NCBI RefSeq assembly: GCF_046097595.1
Contig: NZ_JBJUVG010000003.1
Coordinates: forward strand, 1 to 64,000
DNA: 64,000 bases
Origin: Peptococcus simiae
GTDB lineage: Bacteria; Bacillota; Peptococcia; Peptococcales; Peptococcaceae
Direction: 5' to 3'
Below, piece after piece: positions 21,693 through 29,007 of the stretch (its first letter is position 1; every line of letters starts with the position of its first letter). Below the pieces are notes generated by a model that made no database searches, was not told the DNA's origin, and worked only from the letters and a program-made list of their open reading frames with translations. Both the position numbers and the translations under genes were made by a program.

Positions 21693-22472
21693 ATGGAATT
21701 CATTAAATACGATGTCAACGGCCGCGTGGCGACCCTGACCATTGACCGTCCCAAGGCCTTAAATGCCCTTGGGTCTCAAGTACTGGATGAACTGAACCAA
21801 ACGATTGATGCCATTAACACCGATGAGGTATGGTGCCTGATCATTACCGGTGGCGGGGAAAAAGCCTTTGTTGCCGGGGCAGATATTGCTGAAATGAAGG
21901 AAATGACCCAGGCCCAAGGGGCAGAATATGCCCGCAAGGGGAATGACATCTTCCGTAAAATCGAAAAATTACCGATTCCCGTCATCGCAGCCATCAATGG
22001 CTTTGCCTTAGGCGGCGGGAACGAACTGGCCATGAGCTGTGACATCCGTCTTTGCTCTGACAATGCCATGTTTGGCCAACCGGAAGTTGGCCTGGGGATT
22101 ACCCCCGGCTTTGGTGGGACCCAGCGGCTGGCCCGGGTGATTGGCTCCTTATCTAAGGCCAAAGAACTCATCCTGGTCGGTAAAAATATCAAGGCCGATG
22201 AAGCCTTGGCCATTGGCCTGGTCAGTGCGGTTTACCCCTTGGCAGAGCTAATGCCGGCAGCTGAAAAAATGGCCGGCCGGATTGCCGGGAATGCACCGAT
22301 TGCTGTCCGCCACGCCAAGGAAGCCATCAACCGCGGGATCCAAACGGATATTGACAGCGGTGTAGATATTGAAGTCGACCTTTTCGGTAAATGCTTTGAA
22401 ACGGCTGACCAAGCAGAGGGTATGGGCGCTTTCCTGGAAAAACGGAAAGAAAAGACCTTTACCAATAAATAA
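21693..22472 (+). CDS. crt: 3-hydroxybutyryl-CoA dehydratase (crotonase)
   Basis: A 259-residue crotonase-fold enzyme removing water from 3-hydroxybutyryl-CoA to give crotonyl-CoA. The oxyanion-hole segment is AFVAGADIAEM, and the two catalytic glutamates are Glu111 (GGGNELAMSCDIRL) and Glu131 (MFGQPEVGLGITPGFGG), the expected 20-residue spacing. Ribosome site AAGGAGG (21681-21687). It lies 47 bases after thlA and 75 before hbd. Clostridial crt genes are about 260 residues, as here. Confidence 0.9.
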   Translation: MEFIKYDVNGRVATLTIDRPKALNALGSQVLDELNQTIDAINTDEVWCLIITGGGEKAFVAGADIAEMKEMTQAQGAEYARKGNDIFRKIEKLPIPVIAAINGFALGGGNELAMSCDIRLCSDNAMFGQPEVGLGITPGFGGTQRLARVIGSLSKAKELILVGKNIKADEALAIGLVSAVYPLAELMPAAEKMAGRIAGNAPIAVRHAKEAINRGIQTDIDSGVDIEVDLFGKCFETADQAEGMGAFLEKRKEKTFTNK

Positions 22473-22481
22473 GTTTGTATG

Positions 22482-22496
22482 CGAACGGACCGTTCG
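22482..22496. promoter_or_regulatory. Perfect 15-base palindrome before hbd (operator-like)
   Basis: CGAACGGACCGTTCG reads the same on both strands around A22489. It lies between crt and hbd, 5 bases before TATAAT (22501-22506). Size and composition resemble TetR-family operators. The regulator is not in the window. Confidence 0.6.
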
Positions 22497-22547
22497 TAAA
22501 TATAATCGTCAAGTGGCGTCATAAGCGCCGGAAAGGAAGGACTCATT

Positions 22548-23387
22548 ATGAAAGTTGGCGTTATCGGTGCCGGAACCATGGGTTCCGGGATTGCACAAGC
22601 CTTTGCTCAAACAGAAGGCTTTGAAGTGGTTTTAACAGATATTAATATGGACTTTGCCAATAACGGGAAAGCCAAAATCGAAAAAGGCCTGATGAAACGG
22701 GTCGATAAGGGTAAAATGGAAAAAGCCGCTGCTGATGCGATCTTAGACCGGATCACCACAGGCTTACGGGATGACTGCAAAGATTGCGACTTAATCATTG
22801 AAGCAGCCATCGAAAACATGGAAATCAAGAAGGAAACCTTCAAGGCCCTGGAAGAAATCTGCAAACCGGATGCTATTTTTGCGACCAATACCTCCTCCCT
22901 GTCTATCACTGAAATTGGGGCAGATATTGAACGCAGCGTCATCGGGATGCACTTCTTCAACCCTGCACCGGTCATGAAACTCATTGAAGTCATCAAGGGG
23001 ATTAACACCCCGGACGAAACGGCTAAGAAAATCATCGAAATCTCCGAAAAAATCGGTAAAACCCCTGTTGAAGTTGAAGAAGGCCCGGGCTTTGTCGTTA
23101 ACCGGATCCTGATTCCGATGATTAACGAAGCCATTGGCATTTATGCTGACGGTTTAGCTTCTGTAGAAGGTATTGATACGGCTATGAAATTAGGGGCCAA
23201 CCACCCCATGGGTCCCCTTGCCTTAGGTGACCTGGTTGGGTTGGATATTGTCCTGGCTGTTATGGAAGTTCTTTATAATGAAACCGGCGATCCGAAATAT
23301 CGTCCGCACACCCTCTTACGCAAGATGGTCCGCGGTAAGAAATTAGGGATTAAAACCGGCGAAGGGTTCTATACCTATAACAAATAG
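22548..23387 (+). CDS. hbd: 3-hydroxybutyryl-CoA dehydrogenase
   Basis: A 279-residue NAD(P)-dependent enzyme reducing acetoacetyl-CoA to 3-hydroxybutyryl-CoA. Residues 5-20 form the dinucleotide fold (VIGAGTMGSGIAQAFAQ); NTSSLSITEIG, the catalytic His region GMHFFNPAPVMKLIEVI and GFVVNRILIPMINEAI follow. Ribosome site GAAAGGAAGG (22531-22540). Together with thlA and crt it converts acetyl-CoA to crotonyl-CoA; butyryl-CoA dehydrogenase and electron-transfer flavoprotein genes are not in the window. The palindrome just upstream suggests its own control. Confidence 0.93.
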   Translation: MKVGVIGAGTMGSGIAQAFAQTEGFEVVLTDINMDFANNGKAKIEKGLMKRVDKGKMEKAAADAILDRITTGLRDDCKDCDLIIEAAIENMEIKKETFKALEEICKPDAIFATNTSSLSITEIGADIERSVIGMHFFNPAPVMKLIEVIKGINTPDETAKKIIEISEKIGKTPVEVEEGPGFVVNRILIPMINEAIGIYADGLASVEGIDTAMKLGANHPMGPLALGDLVGLDIVLAVMEVLYNETGDPKYRPHTLLRKMVRGKKLGIKTGEGFYTYNK

Positions 23388-23452
23388 GCTGTAAGTAAAG
23401 AGGCCTTCCCGACAGCTTTTTGTATCTTGAACAAGGAAGAGGAGGTCTAATT

Positions 23453-23962
23453 ATGGCAGTATTAGTTAAAGACGTTATGATTGAAAATCCCAAGACCCTG
23501 ATTAATACGGCAAATGTGGGGGACGCAATCCAAATATTTGCCCGTGAAAAAATCAGCTCGATTTTCATCGTTGACGAATCAGGCGAATTAGTGGGTATCT
23601 TATCGGATGCAGATATCATTGATGATGTGGTCCACAATGTTCGGAAGAAAAACAAACAGCTTAACCATATCCGCAGTTGGTATCAAGTCGACTGTTTCCC
23701 CTACTATTTGAAAACAGTGGTCAATGATCCGATTGATAGCTGCTATACTTCCCGGGTGTATACGGTTCGTCCGGATGACACCATGCGGGAAGCGTCTAAA
23801 ATAATCAATAAACGGCAACTGCGTCATATGCCGGTGGTCGATGAAGACAACAAGCCGGTGGGCTTGATTACAAGGAATAACGTGGTCCATGGCTTATTCA
23901 AAGAATTTTTGGATAATCCGGACGCCGAATGCCTTGAGGATAGCCAAGATGACGATTTTTAA
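23453..23962 (+). CDS. CBS-domain protein
   Basis: A 169-residue protein built of two CBS repeats, modules that sense adenine nucleotides. First repeat about residues 5-60 (VKDVMIENPKTLINTANVGD, ISSIFIVDESGELVGILSDA), second about residues 95-150 (VYTVRPDDTMREASKIINKR, LRHMPVVDEDNKPVGLITRN). No fused enzyme or membrane domain, so it is a stand-alone sensor with unknown partner. ATG 23453 has the ribosome site GGAGG (23440-23445); an in-frame earlier ATG at 23420 lacks one. A terminator follows directly. Confidence 0.8.
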   Translation: MAVLVKDVMIENPKTLINTANVGDAIQIFAREKISSIFIVDESGELVGILSDADIIDDVVHNVRKKNKQLNHIRSWYQVDCFPYYLKTVVNDPIDSCYTSRVYTVRPDDTMREASKIINKRQLRHMPVVDEDNKPVGLITRNNVVHGLFKEFLDNPDAECLEDSQDDDF

Positions 23963-23972
23963 GGAATAAGAA

Positions 23973-24007
23973 GGGCCCTGCGCATTTTGTTGCGCAGGGC
24001 TTTTTTG
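23973..24007 (+). terminator. Terminator after the CBS gene
   Basis: Stem GCCCTGCGCA (23975-23984) with TGCGCAGGGC (23991-24000) and a run of six T. Confidence 0.9.
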
Positions 24008-24058
24008 GTCGTTTTATGTATGCAGGCCGGTGCTTGGGTGGCCTATTGACAAAGCAAC

Positions 24059-24116
24059 AAAGACCGCCTGGACCGGTGGCAGCGGGGCTGCCCTTCGGCT
24101 CAGGCGGTCTTTTTAT
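24059..24116. terminator. Two-way terminator between CBS gene and zinc operon
   Basis: AAGACCGCCTG (24060-24070) pairs with CAGGCGGTCTT (24101-24111); an inner GGCAG/CTGCC adds stability. A's and T's flank it, so it may end the minus-strand znu operon as well. Confidence 0.65.
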
Positions 24117-24185
24117 GGACAGGGAAATATATCAGGGGCTTCGGCCTCGCTTATCAAGCTCGCAAACCGGCCTTGGCGGTCAGGC

Positions 24186-24965
24186 CTAGCCCCGGCGCCA
24201 GCGGCCGACGAGGGCACAGCAGGCATAGAGGCAGAGGTTGACGATGACCACGGTGGCCCCGGTGGGCAGGTCCCAATAAAAGGAGGCCGCCAGGCCGCCT
24301 AACATGGCAGCTACAGCCAGGCCTGCTGCGGTGGCCACCACCCCCTTATAGGTGTGGGAGAGGTGCATGGCCCCGGCTGAGGGAAAGATAATGAGTCCGC
24401 CAATGAGGAGGGCCCCAACTAGGCGGAGGCCTAAAACCACCGTAATGGCCGTCAGGATGGCCAGGAGCATCCGGTAAAAGTTTGCCCCCAAACCACTGGC
24501 TTTAGCAAAGTCTTCGTCAAAGCTAATGGCAAAAATCCGGTTAAAGCTGAAGAGGTAGACGCCCAGGACGGTTAGCGATAAGAGGACGGTGAGGGTGAGT
24601 TCTTCAGGGCTAATGGCTAGGATGGAGCCGAAGAGGTAGGACGAAATATCGGCGGTAATTCCCCGGGATAGGCTGGCAACCGCCACCCCGATGGCCATAG
24701 CCGCAGTGGAAATCATGGCAATGGCCCCATCGCCTTTCAAGTGTCCCCGGTCAGATAAATACAGGAGGGTCACCGAGGCCAGGGTGACCACCGGTAGGGC
24801 AAAGGCCAGGGGCGCCCAGCCAACCGCCAAGGCGACAGACATGGCTGCAAAGGCGGTATGGGAAAGGCCATCGCCAATCATGGCAAAGCGGCGGAGGACC
24901 AGGGGCACCCCTAAAACCGCACAGCAGAGGGCGATAAGGAGGCCCACCAGGAGGGCCCGACGCAT
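24186..24965 (-). CDS. znuB: Zinc ABC transporter permease
   Basis: A membrane permease of the ZnuB/AdcB family, about 260-269 residues with seven or eight hydrophobic segments. Family marks: ALLVGLLIALCCAVLGVPLV, RRFAMIGDGLSHTAFAAMSV (conserved GDGLSH) and the IGGLIIFPSAGAMHLSHTYK block. Written from ATG 24965, it lacks the 8-10 residues that homologues have before the first RRAL helix; an ATC at 24992, directly after the znuC stop and 9 bases from AAAGGAG, would restore them. It works with the ATPase and binding protein encoded just upstream. Confidence 0.85.
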   Translation of the reverse strand: MRRALLVGLLIALCCAVLGVPLVLRRFAMIGDGLSHTAFAAMSVALAVGWAPLAFALPVVTLASVTLLYLSDRGHLKGDGAIAMISTAAMAIGVAVASLSRGITADISSYLFGSILAISPEELTLTVLLSLTVLGVYLFSFNRIFAISFDEDFAKASGLGANFYRMLLAILTAITVVLGLRLVGALLIGGLIIFPSAGAMHLSHTYKGVVATAAGLAVAAMLGGLAASFYWDLPTGATVVIVNLCLYACCALVGRWRRG

Positions 24966-24992
24966 AAAGTCGTAGTCTAAAAAGGCAAGGAT

Positions 24993-25676
24993 TTAAACCA
25001 GCTCCTTTCCTGTTTGGCCGGGGTAGTCGGCTGCCGGGCCAAAGTAGACCAGCTGGCCATGGTCCATATGGAGGATGTGGCTGGCATCGGTCAGGCCATC
25101 GGTCATATCATGGGAGATGGTCACGATGGTCAGGCCCTCCTGGCGGTTGAGCCGCCGCAAGAGCCCGTAGAGGTCTGCGGCGGTGCCGGTATCCAGGCCG
25201 GCGGTCGGTTCATCCAGGAAGAGGAGGCCGTCAGCCGCCACGAGGGCCCGGGCCAGCAGTACCCGGCGGCGTTGGCCACCGGATAGGGCCTGGAAGGACC
25301 GGCCGGCAAAGGGAACCATGTCCATCTTGGCCAGGGCCGCCTGGGCCGCGGCCTTATCAGCGGCGGTATAAAAAGGGTGGTGCTGGCCTTTCAGGCAGCC
25401 GGTCAAGACCACCTCCTGGACAGAGGCCGGAAAGTTGGAGGCAATCTGGTCTAGCTGGGCCAGGTAGCCGGGCTTGGTCTCCGGTGGCGAAAATGTAATG
25501 CTGCCGGCGGCCAGGGGGACCAGGCCGGCCAGCCCCTTTAGGAGGCTGCTTTTACCGGATCCGTTTTCGCCGATGATCACCAGGTAGGCGCCGGTTGGCA
25601 GATCAAAGGTCATGTGCTGGACCACCGGCACCGGCCCGTATGCAATTGTAAGGTCCTGACATTTGATCGCGGCCAT
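24993..25676 (-). CDS. znuC: Zinc ABC transporter ATP-binding protein
   Basis: A 227-residue ABC ATPase. Walker A is GENGSGKSSL (residues about 36-45), the signature LSGGQRRRVLLARAL near 130 and Walker B LLFLDEPTAGLD near 153, with the switch His in TISHD. It energises uptake of zinc (or manganese) through the permease encoded by the next gene. It begins 19 bases after znuA and its end carries the ribosome site for znuB. Assignment to zinc rests on the His-rich binding protein and Fur-type regulator of the same operon. Confidence 0.87.
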   Translation of the reverse strand: MAAIKCQDLTIAYGPVPVVQHMTFDLPTGAYLVIIGENGSGKSSLLKGLAGLVPLAAGSITFSPPETKPGYLAQLDQIASNFPASVQEVVLTGCLKGQHHPFYTAADKAAAQAALAKMDMVPFAGRSFQALSGGQRRRVLLARALVAADGLLFLDEPTAGLDTGTAADLYGLLRRLNRQEGLTIVTISHDMTDGLTDASHILHMDHGQLVYFGPAADYPGQTGKELV

Positions 25677-25695
25677 AGGGGCTCCTTTCTCCAGC

Positions 25696-26904
25696 TTAGT
25701 TGGTGACAGCTAGGCCCTTTTTCAGGGATTCCAGGTTTTGGCGTAAAATATCGGTGTAGCTGAGCCCCTTTTTCAGGTCCTCTTCGCTGATGGTGTGGCC
25801 GGCATGAAGCATGAGGGTTTCGGCGCCGGTGTCATCTGCCAATTGGCGGGCCAGTTTCGGGGTCGTCTGTTCAGTATAATACAGGACAGAAATGCCTTTG
25901 TCACGCATTAAATCACTGATTTGGGCAATCCGGCGGGCAGAGGCTTCGCCGTGTTCGCCATAAGAAGAGAGGACCGGGACAAAGGTGAAGCCGTAGTCGT
26001 TAGCCAGGTAGAGGAAGGGGAATTCATCGGCAACGACCAGGGGTCGGTTGTCGGCTTTTTCGCCGAGGGCGGTGTATTCCTTGTCCAGGGCCTGGAGCTC
26101 TTCGGTCAGGGTTTTGCAGTTCTTGGTGTAGTCATCTTTCCCGGCCGGGTCTTTTTCAATGAGGGCATCCCGGATGGTTTCGGCGATGATGATGTCATTC
26201 CGAATCCCGGTCCAGGTGTGGGGGTCGTAGGGGTCATTTTCATGGTGATGGTGGTGGCCGGCTTCTTCACCGGCTTCCTGGTCATGGCTGTCTTCAGTGC
26301 CCTCGTGGTCGTGGGCTTCTTCACCGACGGCCTGGTCATGCTCATGGTCATGGTCGTGGGTCGCTTCCTCGGCATCATGATGGTCGTGGTCATGGTCGGC
26401 CTCATCGTGCTCGTGTTCGGCTGCTTCCGCCTCGCCGGCTGCGGCGGTTTTGTCGTCAACCGGGATGGCCTTGGGCAGGGGGCTATTGGCCAGCAGGGCT
26501 TCGAGGGTGTCTTCCTTGGGCATGGCCAGTTTGGGCACCTTTTGGCTGACATTGACGAATTGAACCTTATCGGTATCCAACCGGTCCGGTAATTCGCTGA
26601 TCCAGTGGTTCATGACCGGGTTGGTATAGAAGAGGAGGTCGGCCTTTTGGATGGCCTTCATGTCCCCGGGGCTGGGTTCATAGGAATGGGCATCGGCCCC
26701 GGGCGGAATCAGCAGGCTGACTTCGGCCCGGTCCCCGGCGATTTTTTTGGCAAAATCATACTCGGGGAACATGGTCGTTAAAACGGTAAGCCCGGTGCTC
26801 CCTTCTTCGGCAGCCGGTTCAGATGATGAATTGTTGGCGCCACAGGCGCTTAAGGTAACCAGGGCCAGGGTCAAGACACCGGCCATCACTTGTCGCATTT
26901 TCAT
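25696..26904 (-). CDS. znuA: Zinc-binding lipoprotein of ABC transporter
   Basis: A 402-residue substrate-binding lipoprotein. Signal peptide MKMRQVMAGVLTLALVTLSAC with lipobox LSAC (Cys21). ZnuA/TroA-fold marks: TMFPEYDFAKKIAGDRAEVS, IPPGADAHSYEPSP (metal His), the PHTW block, VADEFPFLYLANDYGF and the C-terminal TGAETLMLHAGHTISEEDL. Between about residues 150 and 225 lies a very long loop of His, Asp and Glu (DHDHDHHDAEE, GHHHHHE), longer than in most family members, likely to collect zinc. It precedes znuC, and the Zur-like gene lies 16 bases upstream. Confidence 0.88.
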   Translation of the reverse strand: MKMRQVMAGVLTLALVTLSACGANNSSSEPAAEEGSTGLTVLTTMFPEYDFAKKIAGDRAEVSLLIPPGADAHSYEPSPGDMKAIQKADLLFYTNPVMNHWISELPDRLDTDKVQFVNVSQKVPKLAMPKEDTLEALLANSPLPKAIPVDDKTAAAGEAEAAEHEHDEADHDHDHHDAEEATHDHDHEHDQAVGEEAHDHEGTEDSHDQEAGEEAGHHHHHENDPYDPHTWTGIRNDIIIAETIRDALIEKDPAGKDDYTKNCKTLTEELQALDKEYTALGEKADNRPLVVADEFPFLYLANDYGFTFVPVLSSYGEHGEASARRIAQISDLMRDKGISVLYYTEQTTPKLARQLADDTGAETLMLHAGHTISEEDLKKGLSYTDILRQNLESLKKGLAVTN

Positions 26905-26919
26905 GGATGGATCCTCCTG

Positions 26920-27339
26920 TTAATATGAAATATTTTTGCCCGCCTGCTTTTGGCAGTCGGCGCAGTAGCCACGGATAATAAGCTGCTGGGTATCGATGAG
27001 AAAATCATGGTCATCGGCAATATGCCGCCACAGGGCTTCGGCCTGGTGGCAGTGGTGGGTTTCTGTCTTCCCGCAGGATAGGCAATGGAGCATAAAGCCA
27101 TCGGGCCGGGGCTGGTAGACGTAGAGGTCGCTGGAAATGGCCGGGTCACTCGTCCGGGTAAGCCAGCCATCGCTCGCTAGGAGGCTGAGGTTCCGGTAGA
27201 GGGTGGCCACAGATATGCCCTGTCCCTTGGCATCGAGGGCTTCCTTGAGTTGGGCGGCGGTCACCGCCTGGTCCTGGTGGCGCTCAAACCAGGCGATAAT
27301 CGCTGACCGGTGGCCGGTTTGGTAGCGTTTTCCTTTCAT
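26920..27339 (-). CDS. zur: Fur-family metal regulator (probably Zur)
   Basis: A 139-residue Fur-family repressor. ATG 27339 begins MKGKRYQTGHRSAIIAWFER; the open frame extends further upstream but into the operator. Winged helix: VTAAQLKEALDAKGQGISVA then TLYRNLSLLASDGWL (recognition helix). C-terminal half has two Cys pairs, CLSCGKTETHHC and CADCQK, for structural zinc, and the HC/H cluster for sensing. First gene of the znuABC operon, with a 33-base palindrome over its promoter, so it very likely represses its own operon when zinc is plentiful. Zur rather than Fur is inferred from context. Confidence 0.82.
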   Translation of the reverse strand: MKGKRYQTGHRSAIIAWFERHQDQAVTAAQLKEALDAKGQGISVATLYRNLSLLASDGWLTRTSDPAISSDLYVYQPRPDGFMLHCLSCGKTETHHCHQAEALWRHIADDHDFLIDTQQLIIRGYCADCQKQAGKNISY

Positions 27340-27365
27340 TGGAAAGTGAATACTCCTTTCTTTAT

Positions 27366-27398
27366 AAATAAGAATGATTATCATAATCGTTCTTATTT
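27366..27398. promoter_or_regulatory. Zur/Fur operator
   Basis: A 33-base inverted repeat centred on C27382 with only one mismatched pair; its core is GATTATCATAATC. It covers the region right after the -10 of the minus-strand promoter. The core resembles Firmicutes Zur boxes (AAT-N-ATT type) and Fur boxes. Confidence 0.8.
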
Positions 27399-27423
27399 TA
27401 GAACTTGTCCGGGGGCCTGTCAA
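27395..27423 (-). promoter_or_regulatory. Promoter of the zur-znuABC operon
   Basis: On the minus strand TTGACA (27423-27418), a 17-base gap and TAAAAT (27400-27395), overlapping the operator. Confidence 0.8.
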
Positions 27424-27503
27424 GGGCAGGGGATGTTTGAAAAGGGCGATTGTGGGTATATGCTTTAAAGTGACTTATTCAGTTTCCGGACTTTACCCTT
27501 TTA

Positions 27504-27532
27504 TTGCAAAAGGGGGCCACTCGCCTTATAAT
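27504..27532 (+). promoter_or_regulatory. Promoter of tRNA-Arg
   Basis: TTGCAA (27504-27509), 17 bases, TATAAT (27527-27532), 10 bases before the tRNA. Confidence 0.8.
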
Positions 27533-27542
27533 AGTAGCAATT

Positions 27543-27615
27543 GCCGATGTAGCTCAGAGGATAGAGCAGTGGTTTCCTAAACCATTGGCCGCAGGTTCGA
27601 CTCCTGTCATCGGCG
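27543..27615 (+). tRNA. tRNA-Arg (anticodon CCT)
   Basis: Cloverleaf with acceptor GCCGATG (27543-27549) pairing CATCGGC (27608-27614), D-arm with AGCTCAG, anticodon loop TTCCTAA giving anticodon CCT, and T-arm GGTTCGACTCC. The CCA end is not coded. It reads AGG codons. trxB follows 66 bases later and may be cotranscribed. Confidence 0.93.
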
Positions 27616-27680
27616 TGACCTGCCAGGCTAGATTGGGTAAGTAGAGAGTGGCATGTGAGATGCCCTACGAGGAGGATTAT

Positions 27681-28613
27681 ATGTACGATATAGCAATCAT
27701 TGGTAGTGGACCGGCTGGCATGACGGCGGGGATTTACGCCCGGCGGGCCGGCTATTCCGTCGCTATGTTTGAAATGGGGGTCCCCGGCGGACAAGCGGCG
27801 ACCACAGACTTTATTGAAAACTTTCCGGGCTTTCCCGGTGGCATCAGCGGTTCTGAGCTGATGATGAAGTTCTATGAGCAGGCCACCACCTTTGGCGCTG
27901 AAATGATTTTTGAACGGGTGACCGATGTGGATGTCAAAGACCAGGTCAAGAAGGTTACGACCACCACCGCCAACGGTCCCCGGACCTATGAGGCCAAGGT
28001 GGTTATCCTGGCCATGGGCGCCCATCCTAAAATGCTTCGGGTCCCCAATGAAGGGAAGTTCCGGGGCCGGGGGGTCAGCTACTGTGCCACCTGCGATGGC
28101 TTCTTCTTCAAAGATAAGGATGTCTGCGTTGTCGGCGGCGGTGATGTGGCCGTCGAAGAGGCCCTTTACCTGACCAAGATGTGCAATAGCGTCACCCTCT
28201 TCCACCGCCGGGATGAATTACGGGCTAATAAACGGTCCCAGGCCCTGGCCTTTGAAAATGAGAAACTCCACATTGAATGGGACACCGTGGTAACCGAATT
28301 CTTGGGCGATGATAAGTTGGGCCAGGTGGTCACCAAAAATGTCAAGACAGAAGAGGAAAAAACCTGGGACTTCCCCGGCTGCTTCATCTTTGTGGGCTAT
28401 GACCCCAATGATGATGTCATGCCGGCAGAAGTAGACTGTGACGACCATGGCTATGTCCTGGCCGGTGAAGATATGGCCACGAATGTGCCCGGCGTTTACG
28501 CTATCGGTGACCTCCGGGTCAAGAATGTCCGCCAGATTGCTTCGGCCGTCGGTGATGCCGGTGTGGTTATGCACGATATTGAGCGGTACTTCCGTGAGGA
28601 GTATAAGGCATGA
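27681..28613 (+). CDS. trxB: Thioredoxin reductase
   Basis: A 310-residue flavoprotein moving electrons from NAD(P)H to thioredoxin. ATG 27681 follows GAGGAGG (27669-27675). The FAD-binding loop is IIGSGPAGMTAGIYARR (residues 7-23), the redox cysteines are in SYCATCDGFFF near residue 137, the NAD(P) loop is VVGGGDVAVEEALYL, and the C-terminal FAD motif is GVYAIGDLRVKNVRQIASAVGD. Next come a small membrane peptide (ATGA overlap) and a rubredoxin gene, a group suited to redox defence in an anaerobe. Confidence 0.92.
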   Translation: MYDIAIIGSGPAGMTAGIYARRAGYSVAMFEMGVPGGQAATTDFIENFPGFPGGISGSELMMKFYEQATTFGAEMIFERVTDVDVKDQVKKVTTTTANGPRTYEAKVVILAMGAHPKMLRVPNEGKFRGRGVSYCATCDGFFFKDKDVCVVGGGDVAVEEALYLTKMCNSVTLFHRRDELRANKRSQALAFENEKLHIEWDTVVTEFLGDDKLGQVVTKNVKTEEEKTWDFPGCFIFVGYDPNDDVMPAEVDCDDHGYVLAGEDMATNVPGVYAIGDLRVKNVRQIASAVGDAGVVMHDIERYFREEYKA

Positions 28614-28717
28614 GCTACCGCCATATGAAACCCTGGCAAAAAATTGCCCTCATTGTTTTAGTTGTCCTGCTTTGTTTAGGCCTTTTATTGCCCTCTTTTT
28701 TGGGCTTTTGGCTTTAA
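28610..28717 (+). CDS. Small single-span membrane peptide (35 aa)
   Basis: ATG 28610 overlaps the trxB stop by 4 bases and the frame runs to TAA 28717. The peptide begins MSYRHMKPWQKIALIVLVVL and is one hydrophobic helix of about 22 residues after a basic N-terminus, so it is probably a membrane peptide with the N-terminus inside. A GTGAGGAG site (28594-28601) is placed for its start. Function unknown. The tight coupling to trxB argues that it is real. Confidence 0.55.
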   Translation: MSYRHMKPWQKIALIVLVVLLCLGLLLPSFLGFWL

Positions 28718-28747
28718 AAATAAGCTTACACGATAGGAGGAAATAAG

Positions 28748-28933
28748 ATGAGTGAAGAAAAAGATATGCGGATTTACCAATGTCAAATGGCGACCTGCGG
28801 GTATATGTACATCCCTTCCAAGGGGGACAAAAAAGGTGGTATTCCCAAGGGCACAGCCTTTGAAGATCTGCCGGATAACTGGAAATGCCCCTTATGCGGC
28901 GCCACTAAAAAGGCCTTTAAGCCCATCGACTAA
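28748..28933 (+). CDS. Rubredoxin with CX4C first motif
   Basis: A 61-residue rubredoxin-type protein, an iron electron carrier. Ribosome site AGGAGG (28735-28740). After a short N-terminal extension it has CQMATCGYMYIPSKGDKKGG, then GTAFEDLPDNWKCPLCGATK. The second iron motif is the normal CPLCG, but the first has four residues between the cysteines instead of two, as in the type 2 rubredoxin of Desulfovibrio desulfuricans. It likely passes electrons to oxygen- or peroxide-reducing enzymes. Its terminator is split by the insertion sequence just downstream. Confidence 0.85.
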   Translation: MSEEKDMRIYQCQMATCGYMYIPSKGDKKGGIPKGTAFEDLPDNWKCPLCGATKKAFKPID

Positions 28934-28940
28934 TAAAAAA

Positions 28941-28961
28941 AGCCCCGGTGCAGACCGATTG
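28941..28961 (+). terminator. Left half of rubredoxin terminator, split by IS
   Basis: AGCCCCGGTGCAG (28941-28953) would pair with CTGCAGCGGGGCT (30315-30327), now 1.36 kb away. The insertion lies in the former loop. Confidence 0.75.
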
Positions 28962-28986
28962 TGAACTGCCTCCCCTTTCTTGGACA
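28962..28986 (+). repeat. IS left terminal inverted repeat
   Basis: Starts TGAACTGC and ends TCTTGGACA; matches the right end at about 18-19 of 25 positions. Confidence 0.8.
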
Positions 28987-29007
28987 CCAAGAAAGGGGAG
29001 CTTTTTC

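Noticed and set aside
24030..24302. Plus-strand frame between the CBS gene and znuB
   Set aside because: It runs through a terminator hairpin and the reverse of znuB; no ribosome site.
26249..26420. Repetitive CAT/ATG-rich stretch that looks like a short repeat array
   Set aside because: It is simply the DNA of the His-rich loop of ZnuA, not a CRISPR array: no equal-length spacers or conserved repeats.
25921..26592. 223-cod on plus-strand frame opposite znuA
   Set aside because: It is the reverse reading of the His/Asp-rich loop, which gives runs of Val, Met and Gly; no ribosome site.
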